From Haematobia irritans (taxonomy: Eukaryota; Arthropoda; Insecta; Diptera; Muscidae): DNA of 64,000 nt. Below the pieces are notes generated by a model. It was given only the letters and a program-made list of their open reading frames with translations, had not been told where the DNA came from and did no database searches. The stretch is taken from positions 78,896,003 through 78,960,002 of the forward strand of contig NC_134398.1 in NCBI RefSeq assembly GCF_050003625.1. The letters run 5' to 3'. The translations under genes and the position numbers were made by a program. Below, in pieces: positions 22,299 through 33,619 of the stretch; position 1 is the stretch's first letter, and each line of letters opens with the position of its first letter.

Positions 22299-22874
22299 CA
22301 CAGAAAAAAATATCACCAAAATATTTCCAATTAAAAAGTTAATTGAAGTTGAATTTTTTTTCAATTAATAAATTAATTGGTACAATTAACTTTTTAATCA
22401 AGATAGAAACATTAAGTTAATTAAATCAATGATTGAAAATTTTAAAATTTTTAATTAAAAAGTTAATTGATACAATTAACTTTTAATCAAATTCGGAAGA
22501 CTAAGCCAGTTAAAAAAAACGATGAACCTTTTTTTTTTAATTTTTAATTAATTTTTTTTTTTCAAACAATCAATTGTTAATCCAAATAAAAATTCTAAGC
22601 CAATTCAGAATGTAATTGAAAATAGTTACCTTTTTTTAATTAATAAATTAATTGAGTTTTGCAATCAACATCAATTAAATTTTTAATTGAATCAATTAAA
22701 AAATTAATTGATATTTGGTAATGAAATCAATTAATTTTTTGATCAAGAATTTTTTCTATGCCCAATTAAAACTGTGATTGATACTATCATTTTCGTGATT
22801 GAAGACATTTCAATTAAAAAATTAATTGGATCAATTAATTTCGTGATTGAATCAGAAAAAAATTTTTTTGTGTG
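22299..22874. mobile_element. AATTAATT-rich MITE, complete
   Basis: Ends CACAGAAAAAAATAT and the complement of CACACAAAAAAATTT, flanked by TA (22297-22298, 22875-22876). The interior is many inverted TTAATTGA-type blocks and can fold extensively. It is inserted in the TTAGG-like tail of a LINE/SINE 3' end (22292-22297, 22875-22915). Confidence 0.75.
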
Positions 22875-23225
22875 TAGGTTAGATTAAAGTAGCATCCCAA
22901 TTTGATTCAGGCTCCCGTATCGTGTTTTCGTTGCTTGTAAAAAATGCGCACTTTTCTTTCATCTTGCGCGGAAAATGGGTTTGTTAGGTTCCTTTCTAAA
23001 AAAATTCTGTTGTAGTGCCACGCATAGAGGCAAATTGCGGGCATTTTCACACATACGACAATGCTGCGATTGGCCTGTTTGCTCCTTTCAATTCTTTTCT
23101 GCCCGCCGAAATGATAGCATTTTTTTAGGTTGCTGGCAATATTTTAAAAATGCACAAATGAAGGCAAAGCACTTCTTTCAGAAAAGAAAACACCATTAGA
23201 CTATTCAGTCCATTGTGGTACTACA
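22875..23225 (-). repeat. LINE/SINE 3'-end fragment interrupted by a short insertion
   Basis: 22875-22915 and 23196-23225 match the shared LINE/SINE tail ('gtagcatcccaatttgattcaggctc', then 'ttagactattcagtccattgtgg'). Between them, 22916-23195 is an insertion of about 280 bp with weak inverted ends (cGTGTTTTC...GAAAACAC). No coding sequence was recognised in it. Confidence 0.6.
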
Positions 23226-23879
23226 TTAACTGCATTAAATGGTTCTCAAATGCCGCAAACATGTTCTATTATTTAAATGATAGAATTTGAGACCATTATA
23301 TGGTCGGGAAAATCATGTACCTGGCCATTCAATTTTTTGATTTTTTTGCAGGGGGAAAAAGGTATTTTTATAGGTTACGTATGGACATGTCTAGAAGCAT
23401 TTCATGGCCATAAAAACCATGTACATTGTTTTCGTGACCATTTAATTTTTTAACTTTTTTGCAGCGAAAAGAATTTTATAAAAACATTGAACAGGTACAC
23501 ATGATTTTGCGCGTCACTCGTGTATTGATTGTTGCTTGAAATGGGCGGGGAATACGAAATTACTATATTTTGTGTTAATTTATTTATTCAGAAGTGGCAC
23601 GTGGTTTTATGTGAACACACAAAAGGAAAGTGTAATTGAAAAACAAGTATATACGGCCGTAAGTTCGGCCAGGCCGAAGCTTATGTACCCTCCATCATGG
23701 ATTGCGTAGAAACTTCATCTAAACACTGCCATCCACAATCGAATTACTTAAGTTGCGGTAACGCTTGCCGATGGCAAGGTATCTTAAAACCTCCTAACAC
23801 CATCTTCTAAATTGTATGTAATTCCATACGTGGTATATATTAAATCAAAAAAGATCAATCCAACACGTATATAATTCAG

Positions 23880-24210
23880 TTTGACAAAGTAGACATAAAA
23901 TTTTGACAAAATTTTCTAGAGAAATAAAATTTTAACAAAATTTTCTATAGAAATAAAATTTTCACAAAATTTTCTATACAAATAAAATTTTTGACAAAAT
24001 TTTCTATAGAAAGAAAATTTTGATAAAAATTTCTACAGAAATATAATTTTAACAAAATTTTCTATAGAAATAATTTTTTGACAAAATATTCTATAGAAAT
24101 AAAATCTTGGTAGATTATTTTTGGCTCGAGTGGCAACCATGATTATGAACCGAATAAAATTTGAACAAAATTTTCTATAGAAATAAAATTTTGGTAGATT
24201 ATTTCTGGCT
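23880..24210. repeat. Short tandem repeats 'TTTTCTATAGAAATAAAATTTTGACAAAA'-type
   Basis: About nine diverged units of roughly 30 bp, each with the palindromic TTTTCTATAGAAA motif. Confidence 0.75.
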
Positions 24211-24229
24211 CTAGTGGCGACCATGATTA

Positions 24230-25020
24230 TGAACCGATATGGACCAATTTTTGTGTGATTGGACCAATGATATGGTTGTTAGCGACCATGCCTAATTTGA
24301 ACCGGATCGGATGAATTTTGCTCCTCCAAGAGGCTCCGGAGGTCAAATCTGGAGGATGTTTTATATGGGGGCTATATATAATTATGGACCGATATGGACC
24401 AATTCTGGCACGGTTGTTAAAGATCATATACTAACACCATGTTCCAAATTACAACCGGATTGGATGAAATTTGCTTCTCTTGGAGACTTCGCAAGCCAAA
24501 TCTGGGGATCGGTTTATATGGGGGCTATATATAATTATGAAACTATGTGGACCAATTTTTGCATGGTTGTTAAAGACCATATACCAACATCATGTACCAA
24601 ATTTCAGCCGGATCGGATGAAATTTTCTTCTCTTTGAGGCTCCGCAAGCCAAATCTGGGGATCGGTTTATATGGGGGCTATATATAATTATGGACCGATG
24701 TGAACCAATTTTTGCATGGTTGTAAGAGACCATATACCAACACCATGTACCAAATTTCAGCCGGATCGGATGAAATTTGCTTCTCTTTTAGGCTCCGCAA
24801 GCCAAATCTGGGGATCGGTTTATATGGGGGCTATATATAATTATGGACCGATGTGGACCAATTTTTACATGGTTCTTAGAGACCATATACCAACACCATA
24901 TACCAAATTTCAGCCGGATCGGATGAAATATGCTTCTGTTAGAGGCTCCACAAGCCAAATCTGTGGGTCCCTTTATATGGGGGCTATACGTAAAAGTGGA
25001 CCGATATGGCCCATTTTCAA
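24230..25020. repeat. 153-bp tandem repeats in the DINE-1-like core
   Basis: Five units; the marker 'gctatatataattatg' recurs at 24371, 24524, 24677 and 24830, then diverged at 24983, exactly 153 bp apart. Because 153 is divisible by three, long open frames appear on the plus strand, but they are repeat artefacts. Confidence 0.88.
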
Positions 25021-25754
25021 TACCATCCGACCTACATCAATAACAATTACTTGTGCCCAGATCGACTCAGAATTTCACCACGACCCAGAATATATATACT
25101 TTATGGGGTCTTAGAGCAATATTTCGATGTGTTACAAACGGAATGACAAAGTTAATATACCCCCATCCTATGATGGAGGGTATAAAAATGTACATGGTTT
25201 TTGGTCTGCATTTTGCTAGATGGCGTAATTTATATTTATTTGCAGTTACATGATGTTTGCGTTTGTACATTTGATGGACACGAAGTAAATATGGAATGAT
25301 TACTTATTGTTGAAATCGAAAATAGAGTGTTTAAAATTTTGTGATGTTTGCATGCTCGATATTATAAATACAATAAACAATGAATTAGTTTATAAATAAA
25401 TAAAGTTAATTTTGTGTTTTCTTTCGACGACGAAAAAAGTTTTTTCATAAAGATCAAAACATTTTAGGTTTTGATCATGTTCGTTTAACTGGAAGAAAAA
25501 TATTTTTGACAAATACCATACCATTTTAGGACGTGACCATTGTCTTTTGATTCAAACTAAATTATTTTTATCAATATAATAACATTTTAGATGAGGACAA
25601 TTTTATTTTTCTTAGCACTATGTTCAATGAGCCAACATGGTTGCAGGTGAAAATGTTACATGGTCGCCGCAAAAACAGCTTCTATCATATTATTTTGCTC
25701 TCCGAATATGATTGTGACAATCATGTTTCTTCTCTGCGTGTATATGGCAGCTGT

Positions 25755-26082
25755 ATCTAAATCTAAAGAAACGCTTGCGAAAAATTGAAGTACTCGTAAG
25801 CATACTTTTAAAATACAATTCTCTTTTAAATTTGAGTTTTGCGCACTTGATTATGGGAAACAAATTTGAAATTAGTCGTTTTTTTCTATATATCCACTAT
25901 CAAAGTCCTTTAAAATTGTGTTAACGACAAATAAAATAAATATTTTCATTCAAAAAAAAGTTTACTTGAATCCAAAGATTTTGACCTTCCTTTAAGGATT
26001 TTGGTATTGATTCCGAGCCAAAGATGCTGCTTCTTTAAAATAAAGAAAATTTTTAGAGGCCTATCTGGCTTTAAATCTAGGG
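25755..26082. repeat. X-family repeat, left piece
   Basis: Contains 'gaatccaaagattttgaccttcctttaagg' and 'ggtattgattccgagcc', as in 43880-43930 and 48310-48370. It is cut at 26075-26082 (ATCTAGGG) by the first hAT-type element and resumes at 30823-31146 and 42486-42673. Confidence 0.7.
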
Positions 26083-26195
26083 CAAAGCCGTAGCCAGGAT
26101 TTTAATTCGGGGGGGGTTCAACTTAAAAAAAAAATATTCATATAATCTCATGTGTAGAAAATTTTATTTATGCATAGGTATGTATACAATATTTA

Positions 26196-27388
26196 TACCC
26201 TTCACCACTACTGTGGTACAGGGTATAATAAGTTTGTGCATTTGTATGTAACGCCAAGAAGGAGTAATCATAGACCAACCTTTTAGTATACGGGTCGGCT
26301 TAGAATTAAATTCTGAGTCGATCTAGCGATGTCCGTCTGTCTGTCTGTTGATGTATTTTTGAGTGCAAAGTACAGCTCGCAGCTTTAGTCCGATTGTCCT
26401 AAAATTTGGTATAGGGTCGTGTTTCGGCTCAAAAACGATCCCTATTGATTTTGGAAAAAATCGGTTCAGATTTAGATATAGCTGCCATATATATTTTTCA
26501 CCGATCTGGTCATAATTGGCGTGTATATCAACCGATCTTCCTCAAATTCCATACATCCGAATATTTTACGAGTCTCGAAAAACTTGCAAAATATCAGCCA
26601 AATCAGTTCAGATTTAGATATAGCTCCCATATATAGCTTTCGCCGGATTTACATTCAATTGCCCACAGAGGCCAATTTTTTGCTCCGATTTAGTTGAAAT
26701 TTTGCATAGGGAGTAGAATTCGCATTGTAACTATGCCTGCCAAATTTGGTTGAAATCGGTTCAGATTTGGATATATCTCCCATATATAGCTTTCGCCCGA
26801 TTTACACTCATATGACCACAGAGGCCAATTTTTAACTCCGATTTAGTTGAAATTTTGCACAGGGAGTAGAATTAGCATTGTTGCTATGCGTGCCAAATTT
26901 GGTTGAAATCGGTTCAGATTTAGATATAGCTCCCATATATATGTTTTTCTGATTTCGACAAAAATGGTCAAAATACCAACATTTTCCTTGTAAAATCGCC
27001 ACTGCTTAGTCGAAAAGTTGTAAAAATGACTCTAATTTTCCTAAACTTCTAGTACATATATATCGATCGATAAATCATAAATAAACTTTTTCGAAGTTTC
27101 CTTAAAATTGCTTCAGATTTAAACGTTTCCCATATTTTGTTACTAACATTGTGTTCCACCCTAGTGCATTAGCCGACATAAATTTTGAGTCTATAGATTT
27201 TGTAGAAGTCTATCAAATTCTGTCCAGATCGAGTGATATTTAAATGTATGTATTTGGGACAAACCTTTATATATAGCCCCCAACACGTTTGACGAATGTG
27301 ATATGGTATCGAAAATTTAGATCTACAAAGTGGTGCAGGGTATAATATAGTCGGTCCCGGCCGACTTTAGACTTTCCTTACTTGTTTT
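26196..27388 (+). mobile_element. DINE-1-like element, near complete
   Basis: Hairpin start TATACCCTTCACCACTACTG (about 26198), then 'TGTATGTAACGCCAAGAAGGA', 'GAGTCGATCTAGCGATGTCC' and a short GTCT run, as in INE-1. Three diverged core repeats ('ggttcagatttagatatagctccc') follow. The end is GTCGGTCCCGGCCGAC with TTTCCTTACTTGTTTT. This is the best-preserved DINE-1-like copy in the window. Confidence 0.75.
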
Positions 27389-27549
27389 ATAATATTAAAT
27401 TGAGCCGACGGGCTTTTTGGGCAGCAAATACATCAATTACTTCTTCAGTCGGCACATTTATTCGGCGATGAACCGACATTAATGCCAATCCATTGAGTCT
27501 ACGTCTTTAATCTCTTCATTGTTGAAAATGAAAGTTCGGAAGAGTACGT
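27389..27549 (-). pseudogene. hAT-type transposase C-terminus, distal exon/piece
   Basis: The minus strand reads a SELSFSTMKRLKT segment, then after a frameshift RRRLNGLALMSVHRRINVP and DVFAAQKARRLN to a stop. This is the hAT C-terminal dimerisation region in a form seen in ZMYM1-like transposon proteins (recalled family resemblance). The coding sequence continues at 29805-29905 across the inserted hAT-type MITE. Confidence 0.65.
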
Positions 27550-28147
27550 AGTAACTGCAGGGATGGAAAATGCAGTACTATAGTACTTTTTTCAATACTT
27601 TTTCACCCCGGTCAGTACCGTAGTACCCCCGCGAATGATTTAGTACCTTTTGTGTAGACATTTTTGAGTCGATATCAGATTTACGGTACAACAGCTTTGA
27701 CAAAATATTTTAATATTTTGAGAAAGTCTTTATCAATCTTATTTACTAATAGTCTTTTACAAATATGGCATAACAGACATGTTCATGTGGGAAGAAAATC
27801 TCGACATTTTTTATCTACAGATTTTTTTTGCAAAATTTTATTTATACACCCTCAAAAAAAATCGCTTCTTTAACATATGTTCCAAACATATTTTGCAGGA
27901 AGCACATATATTATTGGATACTGCCGAAACATGAATATGTTTGTTTTATGTGAACATATGATATGTTTGGAAGCATTTTGAGCCCAAAAATATTATATGC
28001 TTGGAAGAATTTTTCCCAAAGACGATTGTGCTCATTCCCTAACATTATCGTAATTTTCACTTCCACGAAATTTTTAGTTCTTGGCACCTTTTTCTGTAAT
28101 ACAAATAATGTTGAAGAAATTATTCACTTTTATAAATTTTTTAAATT

Positions 28148-28232
28148 TTACCTTTCGCCTGCACGGAGAATCGAACCGAGGACCATACTGTTTGTAAACC
28201 AACACACTATCCACTGGGCTACGTAGCTGTTA
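28148..28232 (-). promoter_or_regulatory. tRNA-like Pol III unit B (element Q)
   Basis: Minus strand: A-box-like TAGCCCAGTGG (28221-28211) and B-box GGTTCGATTCT (28177-28167). Equivalent of 5932-6010. Confidence 0.55.
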
Positions 28233-28335
28233 TGGTCACCAGCAGATAATTATCGTTATAAGTTACATTTATATAGCATAGTTTGCAGCGCCCACGAGCC
28301 CATGCAAACATAACATTATTTAACAGAAACATACA

Positions 28336-28430
28336 TTTGTTTGCCACGTGGAGCAGTGGTTAGCATGTCTGCCTTGCATGCAAAGGGTCGTGGGTTCAAT
28401 CCCTGGTCCGACCGAACATTTTTTTTTTTT
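28336..28430 (+). promoter_or_regulatory. tRNA-like Pol III unit A (element Q)
   Basis: A-box-like TGGAGCAGTGG (28349-28359), a consensus B-box GGTTCAATCCC (28393-28403), and a run of twelve T at 28419-28430. This is the best-preserved unit A: internal promoter plus terminator about 80 bases apart. No acceptor stem is visible. Confidence 0.62.
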
Positions 28431-29804
28431 TAATTTACACATTTATATTTATACTATATTAAATTTTTATAATGAAACTTCGAAATGTGGGTTATTAAAG
28501 ATTTATAGTCAGTAACAGTGCTTGATATAAACGAAATTGACTGATTTAAAATATTATTTTTTTATTGCAAAAATAACAATTTTGTAACAAAAAACTGTTT
28601 TTGGTACAAAACTTTAAAATTTGGAAGGAATTCAAAAACTCTAACAAAAGAAGAACGTGGAGTCGAGTATAAACATACATAAATAATTTTATAATATAAA
28701 CATAAATTTCGTTAGGCGTGAACAGTTTTTTACTAGCATTTAACACCGTCGCTCTAAAATGCCTTTTATTTTGCTTTAATAATTCATTTTAAAGAAAATA
28801 AACTTTTTAAATTGTTTTAGCTGCAAAACTCGAACTTAATGCCCGCTTTTATATTTGAAGATGCCCGTCAACTCCTCGTGGACTACTTATTAAAAAAGAG
28901 GAACTAAACTTTGTTTTTATACATTTTACTTCGTAATTTTTCACTATTTCCTCCTTATTTCATTTTACTGTCCCAACTCTAAAAAGAGTATAGTGCCCTT
29001 TTTGTTATTTTTATGAAGACCACTGATTTCTTTTAACGAACCAAGAAAAAAATTGTGCCCATAATGCCAAAATGATAAACAAAACACATGTCCACACATA
29101 CATAAAATGCTGCTCTCAAGGCGAAAACGTATGCTGTTTGTTTTTCAAATGTCTATTCTCTTGGTTCGGAATGTCCATTCTCTTTATTCAAATTAAATAA
29201 TATTTAGACTTAAGCATATCAAATTTTTGGCCTTATCATAAAACAGTTTTCCGAAACAACATGCAAGCGGTTTCACAGAAATTGTTCTCTTTTGATTCTT
29301 TCGGTGTGTTATGTTGATATCTTTCGTCAACTCTCCCGGTTTCCATCTCTATTTCTTTCTCTATACTCTCTCTCTGTCGCTTTGAATAAAATATCACAAC
29401 ATATGTATGTTTAGTCGAAATTTGTAAATTCATATATGTTGGCATTCACACATATGATTTTTATGAAACATTCATGCCCCAAACATAATATATTCTAACA
29501 TATTAACATAGATGTCCCAAACATTTAGTGTTAGTTTAGGAACATTACATGTTTGCACTTAAATAAATTGTGTTTAAAAATTGTGCCCGAAACACATTTT
29601 GTTTATATCGGAACATATGAAAAACATATTTTTCTAAGAGTGTATAGAAAATTTTGTCAAAATTTTTTTTTCTTTAAAATTTAGTCTCTTGACAATAATT
29701 TTCCAGTGAAATTTTTGTGAAATTTAGTAAAAAGTACCTTTCCGCTCAAAAAATACCTTTTTTGTACTTTCTTAAAAATTGTATTTTCCATCCCTGAGTA
29801 ACTG

Positions 29805-29905
29805 GCAAAGTGACCAAAATTTTTAAAAAATATGCACGTTTGGAAATATCTCTTTGCTGCACTCTCCAAGTGCTTCCATCGCGGAATTAGGCAGGTTCTT
29901 TTCGC
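29805..29905 (-). pseudogene. hAT-type transposase C-terminus, proximal piece
   Basis: The minus strand reads LGECSKEIFPNVHIF, a stop, then ILVTLPVT in the next frame, which leads into the SELSFSTMK segment at 27549. FPN...LTLPVT...ERSFS-type order is typical just before the hAT dimerisation domain. Upstream (29905-30160) no clear coding remains. Confidence 0.55.
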
Positions 29906-30163
29906 AGGTTTTGCGCCATTTCATTTACACATGTGTGTTTGGCTGTTTCGTTGTTGTTTCTATGGCCAAACAAAGCCAGTCATGTTCACAAAAAGAACAA
30001 CAAACACAAATAAAAAGCAGAAAGACATTTTCCAAAAATGAAATTTGTGGTGCGAGAACAAAAACAATTTATTTTTTTCGACCGTCGTTTGACGGGCTTT
30101 TCAACTAGTATTCTATGATTTGTGCAAGTTTTATAGGTAAGCGTTTTTCAAAATAAAACCTTA

Positions 30164-30679
30164 CACTGAAAAAACAGTGAACCCACCAGGAAGAAAACTT
30201 TCGGTTAATTTTTGAAAATTTTTAATATATGTAGAAAATTTTAACTAAACAGTATTACAAACGTTGGCATCACGCCGATGTCATAAAAAATAAGTAAATA
30301 TTTTTCGACAAATTCAAGAAAATTTATTAGACATAACTAAGTTTTTTCACTTGTTAAAGAAAATTTTGTAGTTTGAAGGAAAAACTTGGAGTTCAAAATT
30401 GCAAGAATGTCTTTAGTGACATACGAAGATCATGATGGACGCATTTTTGGTAAAATTTACAAATCGAAAGAAATTCTGAACTATTTTGTGGAAGACACGA
30501 ATTTAGTTCATCTTTATGCTTTATTTGAGTATATTTTTTTGCTCGGTTTTAGTTAATTTAACTAACGTACACAAAAAATTATTAGAGTAAATGAAACTTT
30601 CTCCAAACATAATAATTCCATGAACTAACATAAAGTTAAATTGGCTTTAGTGAAATAGAGAGTTCACTTTTTTTGAGTG
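30164..30679. mobile_element. CACTGAAAAAACAGTG-ended MITE
   Basis: Inverted ends CACTGAAAAAACAGTGAAC and (inward from right) CACTCAAAAAAAGTGAAC with TA on both sides (30162-30163, 30680-30681). The internal 'ttcatgaacta/aaattttctt' style is shared with M-family repeats. A related left end occurs at 31585. Confidence 0.7.
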
Positions 30680-30822
30680 TAAGCTTTTCTTCAACATCTT
30701 CGATAAGATTTTTCTATGCAGCTAAAAAAATATATTTATTTATATAAAAATATTCATTCATTTCGGGGGGGGGGGGGTTTGATCCCCCTCATCCCCCCCC
30801 TGAATACGGCCTTGATCTAGGG

Positions 30823-31146
30823 TCAATAAAATTAAAATTAGGATACAGATCGCATTTATCAAATTTTCATTCTCTTTTCGCGGTTTATTAATAAAGGTAC
30901 TCACGTACAAACAAATGTCAGTTTAAAAGTCTAAATTATAACGGATACTTCAAAGTAAAAAATGTTATCTTAATTCCAAAAAAACTTCAAACCAAAGACG
31001 CTAAACCCTCAAAATAAGTCTTAGCCTATATTTGAAGCGTTTTTATCTTAAATCTAAAGATTCAATATTTCAGTTAATTTAAGGACAATTTCTTTAAATC
31101 AAAAATGTGTTTCTTTACTTTAAGGAAAGTTACCCTTAGTTCAAAG
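30823..31146. repeat. X-family repeat, middle piece
   Basis: Continues the X copy broken at 26082 and is itself cut at GTTCAAAG (31139-31146). Matches 43980-44270 and 48420-48720. Confidence 0.7.
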
Positions 31147-31239
31147 CAGGGCTGTGGAGTCAGAGTCTTGGACTCAGAGTCTGAAGATTTTGCTGGAGTC
31201 GGAGCCGGAGTCGTAAAAATTTTGCTCGACTCCGGCGAA

Positions 31240-32290
31240 ACAAAATTTGAAAAACACTTCATATCTTTGTAACTAAAGAAATATTTCGAAAAATTAAATT
31301 CCATTAGGGTTTTTAATCGAACAACGAAAAACGAAGCACTGGATTTCAAGCCATTCAAAGTGTATTTATATGGGTGAAATAGTAGGTTTTACTAGAATAT
31401 GGGGTGAATTGATCAATTGTATTGTCCATTTTTAACATATTAAACTACAGATTTATGACCCTATATATACTCTTGATAAAGGTACAATTTTAATGCAATA
31501 TAGCAGTAGAACATAACGTCCTGTTTTTGGCTGGCATGGCCAGATTTTGTATATGGAGATAATTACTTGAGAAATCTCCATACACTGAAAAAACAGTGAA
31601 CCCTTTTCCATTGCAAAATGAACTAAACTGTAGTAATATTGACCATGATTTAGCCCTTAAGATTTTTTTCAACTTGTCTAGTTTATAATTTTCTTAAATT
31701 TTAGTTCATCTATAACATTGTAGTTTAGTTCATTTTTACAACACCATAAGATTTATATACACCTACCAAGTTAAAAAGTCAGTATTATTTTGGTTTACTT
31801 GCTTATTTTGTGGGAAACCCGATAATAAAAATTGGTTAACAGTCTCTTTAAAATGTCGACGACTAGACTATTTTTAAATCAATCATTCCACAGTATAGAG
31901 AAATTAAATAATTAAAGGAACAAGAGAGTAGTTCATTTGAACCCGCTGTTTGGACATTTTGACTTATCCTTTTTTTATTCATCGTAGGTAATTTTTTCAC
32001 ATATCTTGCTGGAAAAAATGGAAACAATAATGAAAATTGTTAAAAATTAATACCATGTAATGAAATATAATTTTTAATTCTTCATTTTAGCTTGTAACTT
32101 ACCATATTTGTGGTATTTTATCAAATGGTGTAAGGAATTCAACTTTTCTTTGGAAAACGTATCTCATAAAATTTGTACCTGAAACAATTAGAGAAATAAT
32201 GAAGTATTCTAAATAAACTCATAAAACTGTGTTGTTATCGATGTGAAAGATATAATAAAATAAATATTCTAGTTGAAAGAAAGCCAAAGT
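31240..32290. other. Unassigned AT-rich stretch inside hAT-type element 2
   Basis: 31585-31760 begins with CACTGAAAAAACAGTGAACC, the left end of the MITE family at 30164. Otherwise there is no coding or repeat signal. Confidence 0.35.
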
Positions 32291-32299
32291 TTTAATATA

Positions 32300-33270
32300 A
32301 AACTTACCAATTCTCTATTAAATTGTACGCTGAGGGGAAATATAAAAAGTTGTCCAAATTTATTTGGGTTACTCTGAAATTAAATATTAAATAACTTTTC
32401 AAAAAATCTAATGAAAAAAATAATAATATGCATAAAAAACCAAATATTCTTGATATTCCTAGACAGTCATCAAAATGACGACACGTAATTTCATTTTCGA
32501 TTTAAAATGCATTTTAGTCTATTGGGAAATGGTAAATTTAAGTTATACTAATTCGACCGTTTTATGAATTTTTGTTTTATACTACTTAAAACCAAATTGA
32601 ATAAGAAAATAAATGCAAGTTTGGTTCACTTTTTCGCTCACGATGAAAATTATATCGTCTTGAAATCAGCCGTAGTCAAAATGACGAAGGATGACGTTAA
32701 TGTACAAAAAATAAGGATGGCTGTCCAGGGTTAAAAGAAAGTTAAAGAAAACTTACCAATTCACTATTAAATTACAGGCAAAGGAGTACTAAAAATTTGT
32801 CCAAATTTTAAGGGGTTATTCTGAAATTAAATATTTATTTTTACATTAAAAATATTACATTAGTTTCCAAAAAAATTAATTAAAGAAATACTAAAATAAG
32901 GTATTAAAAACCTGTAATTTTGATGATAAAAAGGTCATAAAAACGTAAATATTCTAGTTGAAAGAAAGCCAATTTTTAAAAGAAAACTTACCAATTCTCT
33001 ACCTTTTTAAATTTGTTTTAATCCGTCTGGAGTTGCTCTGAAATTAAATATCGCTTTTACAACAAAGAAAAACTTTAAACTGGTTTCCAAAAAAAAAATA
33101 ATTAACAAATAATAATATACATAAAAAATATTCTTTTCAAAAGAAAGCCATATTAAAAAAATACTTACCAATTTATGAATAAACTATACGCTGAGATATT
33201 ACAAAAATTTTCCAAATTCATCTGGAATTGAATATTAATTTTTTACATTGAATAATGAAAATTTCAATAC
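32300..33270. repeat. Four diverged tandem-like repeats
   Basis: The phrase 'acttaccaattctctattaaattgtacgctgagg' and flanks recur, diverged, near 32309, 32752, 32987 and 33164, each followed by 'ttgtccaaatttat...ttactctgaaattaaatat'. Spacing is irregular (443, 235 and 177 bp). Confidence 0.65.
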
Positions 33271-33619
33271 ACTTTCAATTTCAACATATTTTACTAAATA
33301 TTCTTAATGTGTGTGAAGATAAATTTTAAAATTTAACTTTAACAGAGCAATTTTAACAGGTTAACAGAGCTATGTTAACGGTTAACAGAGCTCTTTTATG
33401 TAAAAAAATTGGAAATTTGAATTTAATTTTAGATTAAAACTTAAAAAATGGCGTTGTATGTGCATTAAAATTAAAAAAACAACTCAATAATAATAGAAAA
33501 CACAATGAGTAATAACTAACTTAAAGGAATATTAGGAGTATATCTCTCAGAACTGTTAAAGAATGGCTGGTTGCAAAAATAAGTGGTAATAAATTGATTT
33601 GTTTAAAGTATGAAATTGG

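Larger units (their letters stand above)
23641..25188 (-). mobile_element. DINE-1-like element, second subfamily, repeat-expanded
   Basis: Read on the minus strand it opens with TATACCCTCCATCATAGGA (about 25185), then 'CCATAAAGTATATATATTCT' and 'GAGTCGATC', as in INE-1. It ends with GGCCGTATATACTTGT (about 23641). The terminal ACCCTCCATCATGG/CCATGATGGAGGGT sequences are inverted repeats. The core is two tandem arrays, listed next. No protein is encoded. Confidence 0.72.
23226..25740 (+). mobile_element. Element Y, copy 2, with DINE-1-like insertion
   Basis: 23226-23640 and 25189-25740 match Y copy 1 and end in CATGTTTCTTCTCTGCGTG before TA (25741-25742). The left end is missing. It preserves the empty sites of the 10214-10693 element and of the DD34D mariner. 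23641-25188 is the inserted DINE-1-like element. Confidence 0.8.
27847..29642 (-). mobile_element. Terminal-repeat element Q with paired tRNA-like units
   Basis: Starts CACCCTCAAAAAAAATCGC and ends ...TTCTAAGAGTG with TA on both sides (27845-27846, 29643-29644). It is the reverse-complement paralogue of 4533-6308 and keeps both termini. Interior: many CATATGTTTGG motifs near the ends, and two divergent tRNA-like units. No protein is encoded. Confidence 0.82.
27558..29796. mobile_element. hAT-type non-autonomous element, inserted in a hAT transposase gene
   Basis: Ends CAGGGATGGAAAA and TTTTCCATCCCTG are perfect inverted repeats with a perfect 8-bp duplication AGTAACTG (27550-27557, 29797-29804). 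Removing it rejoins the transposase relic of the outer element. Most of its length (27847-29642) is a further insertion, so the original element was about 440 bp. Confidence 0.9.
26083..30814 (-). mobile_element. hAT-type element 1 (degenerate), outer shell
   Basis: Flanked by a perfect 8-bp duplication ATCTAGGG (26075-26082, 30815-30822). The ends CAAAGCCGTAGCCAGG and, inward from the right, CAAGGCCGTATTCAGG are inverted repeats. G-runs lie next to both ends. The minus strand carries relics of a hAT-type transposase C-terminus, interrupted by other insertions. Intervening elements are a DINE-1-like element (26196-27388), a second hAT-type element (27558-29796) and a MITE (30164-30679). Confidence 0.82.

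Noticed and set aside
24311..25114. Long plus-strand frames of 108 and 132 codons
   Set aside because: They arise from the 153-bp tandem repeat, whose length is divisible by three; the peptide simply repeats with each unit.
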